Shown piece after piece: positions 61,647 to 64,000 of a DNA stretch of 64,000 nt (its first letter is position 1; every line of letters starts with the position of its first letter). The notes under the pieces were generated by a model. It worked only from the letters and a program-made list of their open reading frames with translations, ran no database searches and had not been told where the DNA came from. Source of the DNA: Breviolum minutum Mf 1.05b.01. Lineage: Eukaryota; Sar; Dinophyceae; Suessiales; Symbiodiniaceae. The translations under genes and the position numbers were made by a program. The DNA lies in contig DF239227.1 of assembly GCA_000507305.1 (NCBI GenBank), positions 73,760 through 137,759 on the forward strand, in the 5' to 3' direction.

Positions 61647-62229
61647 ACTCCAAATGCCGTGAAAGTCAGCACATTCTGCAATCGAATGTCAGCCTCTTCT
61701 GAATTGAGCCGAAACCGCTCCTCATCTGCGAGCAAGCTTGCAATCACACGGCGCTGCTGGCGAGCAAACTTTCAAACTAGAGCGCTCCAAGTAAGCCTGA
61801 CGCAATGAGTTAATATAGTAATGAGATTCGATAAGTCGAAACAAAATATTCTATCGCATCCTTTGAACTTCTTGCTGCAGGAAATGGTAGGGTGATAGCG
61901 GTGATAGAGGTGCCTGCATTCGTGCAATCGATGCGACATGACACGTTTGTGCAACTTGTCAACACGTGTAGCGGTACAACAGCTTTTCTACTCCATGCTT
62001 CATCTAGGACAGGAATTCGTCAACCTGGTGTCCAGAGTTGGACCTGAGTTGGAGCACTGACATCCAGTACTGTACTGTCCCAGATTGATCTAGTAAAGAC
62101 TTGCAAAACGCACATAGATGCGCGGTGCATCCAAAGGACCTGGCCCTAGATCCAATTCGAGTCTGCGCAGGTTCGCCGCATTAAATCTCCATTTCTGTTT
62201 ATAAGCTCGTTGCCCCAATGTGACACCAA
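61647..62229. other. spacer between helicase copies G and H
   Basis: About 580 bases without a gene, closely similar to the B-C spacer (15871-16462). Confidence 0.5.
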
Positions 62230-64000
62230 TCACTTGACTTCTTTGTCACTGCGCATGCTCAGTGAATTAGACTCCGCAATCGCAACAGCTTCAGAAAAAA
62301 GCGGGTGAGCTTTCTGCAAAGCTGCAATCAATTTCTCTGGCAAGTTGCCAGCCCAAATTCTAGATCTTTGAAGCCACAGCCAGCGGTATCCTCTTCTTTC
62401 GAGTTCTGACGTTGCATGTGTCTTGGGAAGTCGCCCATGCTGATAAACGAAGGTGCTGAGCTCTTCCAAATTCCTGGACCAAAGGGTTTCTTTTATGTTC
62501 AGTGGCTGCATGTCCCACTGGAACAATTGTTCCACCAAAGGGTGCACAGCCTTCAACGCCTTGATTTCCTTGACTCTTGATTGAGGCGCAGCGCTGCGCA
62601 AGTCCCGCAGCCAATTGCCAAGCTTTCGGGTTTCTGGGTCAGGGGAACTGCGAGAGGGAAGTTGGTTGTGCTTTTGCACGTACCTCCGCAGGTCCTGACA
62701 CCGTTGTCTAAAGACAGCTTCATGGCCCCCAGCCAACCACTTCCCCACCCGTTGCCGAATCAAAGCAACTGAAGCCGACCGCAATCTTTGCAACCTGTGA
62801 GCAAGGAGCCGTTCAAGCTTCAAGTCTCTGTGTTGATTCGACCACCAGTTGCCCAAGGTTGCCTCACAATTGTCCTTGGCCCGTTGCGTTGGCAATCTCT
62901 GATACATGCGCACAAACTCCTCTAAACTTTCAAACCGCGCTTGCCATGGATCCGTCTGCATCAAAAATGCAGTAAGCCTCCTGTAGATGGCATTGGTCGC
63001 TGCATCCATCCCAACTTCCCCTGCAACCCCGATTCTGCAATCAACTACTTGGATCCTGTGCCCTGCACTACTTCCTACAAGCCGTTCGTCTGCCTGCATC
63101 AACTTGGCCAAGAACCTATCCAGCTGACTCTGATACTCTTGCCCTGAGGAACCAACTCCTTCGAGTGACTGAAGCCTGACCCTTCTGTAGCGAGTTATGC
63201 GAGTTCCCATCTTGTTCCCGTCCTTCACATTGGTTTTCAGTTTCATACCTTCGAGTGTTTTGTGATTTGCAGGACCCGAATTCACCTCAGCAGTACGAGT
63301 ACCGCTGTTCACCCTTCCTCCTTCCTGGCTTCTCCCAACAGTTTGGTTCCCTGAGGTGACCAAAGCATTTGGACGCGAACTGGATCCAATTGCTCGGCTT
63401 TCAGGCAACATCTGAGATTGCACAGCTGCACCCGCGCCCGAGCCAGTAGTCATTGTGCCTTGCTTGCGCTTGGTCCGGCCTTTCTTGGACGAGACACTAC
63501 CTCGTCGCTGACCATTTGAGGTTTGATGTTCCTGTGGTGCGTGCAGAAGTTCTGTACCCCTGACCGGGCCAGTCCCCATCGTCTCTGCACCTTGCCCAGT
63601 CTCCTCGTTGGCATCACTAGACTCACTAGAGTCATCACGAACTCCTGTGTTCTGTCGCGTTCTCACAGCCTCTCCGGTTTCAAGATTCTCAATCAACGAA
63701 CTAGGAGGAACCGGGACGTAATCTGGCCCTCGCTTTGGAACTGCAACAGCTGGCAAAATAATGTGCCCAAGAGGCTTGGCTGGGTGGTGCCGCAAGATAC
63801 GCCCTATTGCTTGAATGATGCTCCTGTAGCTGTTCCGAGGCTCCACAAACATGCAGGTGTCTGCGTTCGGAATATTAATCCCTTCTCCCAACACCTCCAC
63901 GGTCACAAGAACATGAACAGGTTTCTTCAGACTTCCTGTGAACTCATCCATCACACGCTTCCTCTCTTTCCATCCTGTCTTTGCGTTGATGTGCCAAGCA
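62230..64000 (-). CDS. DEAH-box SF2 helicase, array copy H (5' end outside window)
   Basis: Only part of exon 8 is inside the window: motif V (VEVLGEGINIPNAD), motif VI (QAIGRILRHH), the linker and three HA repeats, ending at a stop at 62230. The linker has an in-frame deletion of about 50 residues after VPVPPSS compared with copy D. The 3' 400 bases are nearly identical to copy C but keep AGA where C has a TGA stop, so H shows the intact version of that end. The DEAH box and Walker A would lie to the right of the window. This is the eighth unit, showing that the array extends past both window edges. Confidence 0.85.
   Translation of the reverse strand, partial: AWHINAKTGWKERKRVMDEFTGSLKKPVHVLVTVEVLGEGINIPNADTCMFVEPRNSYRSIIQAIGRILRHHPAKPLGHIILPAVAVPKRGPDYVPVPPSSLIENLETGEAVRTRQNTGVRDDSSESSDANEETGQGAETMGTGPVRGTELLHAPQEHQTSNGQRRGSVSSKKGRTKRKQGTMTTGSGAGAAVQSQMLPESRAIGSSSRPNALVTSGNQTVGRSQEGGRVNSGTRTAEVNSGPANHKTLEGMKLKTNVKDGNKMGTRITRYRRVRLQSLEGVGSSGQEYQSQLDRFLAKLMQADERLVGSSAGHRIQVVDCRIGVAGEVGMDAATNAIYRRLTAFLMQTDPWQARFESLEEFVRMYQRLPTQRAKDNCEATLGNWWSNQHRDLKLERLLAHRLQRLRSASVALIRQRVGKWLAGGHEAVFRQRCQDLRRYVQKHNQLPSRSSPDPETRKLGNWLRDLRSAAPQSRVKEIKALKAVHPLVEQLFQWDMQPLNIKETLWSRNLEELSTFVYQHGRLPKTHATSELERRGYRWLWLQRSRIWAGNLPEKLIAALQKAHPLFSEAVAIAESNSLSMRSDKEVK

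Noticed and set aside
1-64000. CRISPR arrays, rRNA, tRNA or prokaryotic operons
   Set aside because: No regular spaced repeats, no rRNA or convincing tRNA cloverleaf was seen, and the gene structure is spliced and eukaryotic.

Overview
The window is nuclear DNA from a eukaryote, most likely a dinoflagellate. That assignment is inference. It rests on a head-to-tail, one-direction array of near-identical spliced genes, many short introns with GC as well as GT donors and AG|G acceptors, a Ty1/copia element of a type I associate with dinoflagellates, and a spliced cytosine methyltransferase gene inside a mobile-looking insertion. No bacterial gene organisation, rRNA, tRNA or CRISPR array was seen.

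Backbone. Eight copies (A to H here) of one gene lie in tandem on the minus strand, one per roughly 5 kb: A (1-3934, 3' end outside the window), B (4486-8568 plus 15338-15870), C (16463-21264), D (21673-27291), E (27790-32568), F (32838-37591), G (38063-41646 plus 60583-61646) and H (62230-64000, 5' end outside). Each encodes a superfamily 2 DEAH-type helicase. Several short 5' exons lead to an exon with the Walker A motif, then to one exon of about 2.3 kb with DEAH, SAT, motifs V and VI, a variable low-complexity linker and three helicase-associated (HA) repeats. The large exon is open in nearly all copies, while the short upstream exons carry stops, indels and altered splice sites in several copies. 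The units are mosaics, with tracts identical between different copies.

Three insertions break the array. (1) A Ty1/copia retrotransposon (8569-15337) sits in a 5' intron of copy B; copy A supplies the empty site. It carries gag, protease, an extra methyltransferase-like domain, integrase, reverse transcriptase and RNase H. Two single-N assembly joins fall in it, one followed by an unmerged 523-base overlap. (2) About 1.1 kb of repeat-rich DNA (about 25580-26715) lies in a 5' intron of copy D. (3) About 18.9 kb (41647-60579) splits copy G inside an intron. It has candidate terminal inverted repeats and at least five spliced plus-strand genes: a DDE-transposase-like gene, a cytosine-5 DNA methyltransferase, a long unrecognised gene whose intron holds a family of conserved hairpins, a basic Lys/Ala- and Lys/Arg/Glu-rich protein gene, and a short unrecognised gene. 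I read this as a candidate large mobile element and the most interesting object in the window.

Exon limits are read by eye from paralogue comparison and splice signals. They should be treated as models, not transcript evidence.
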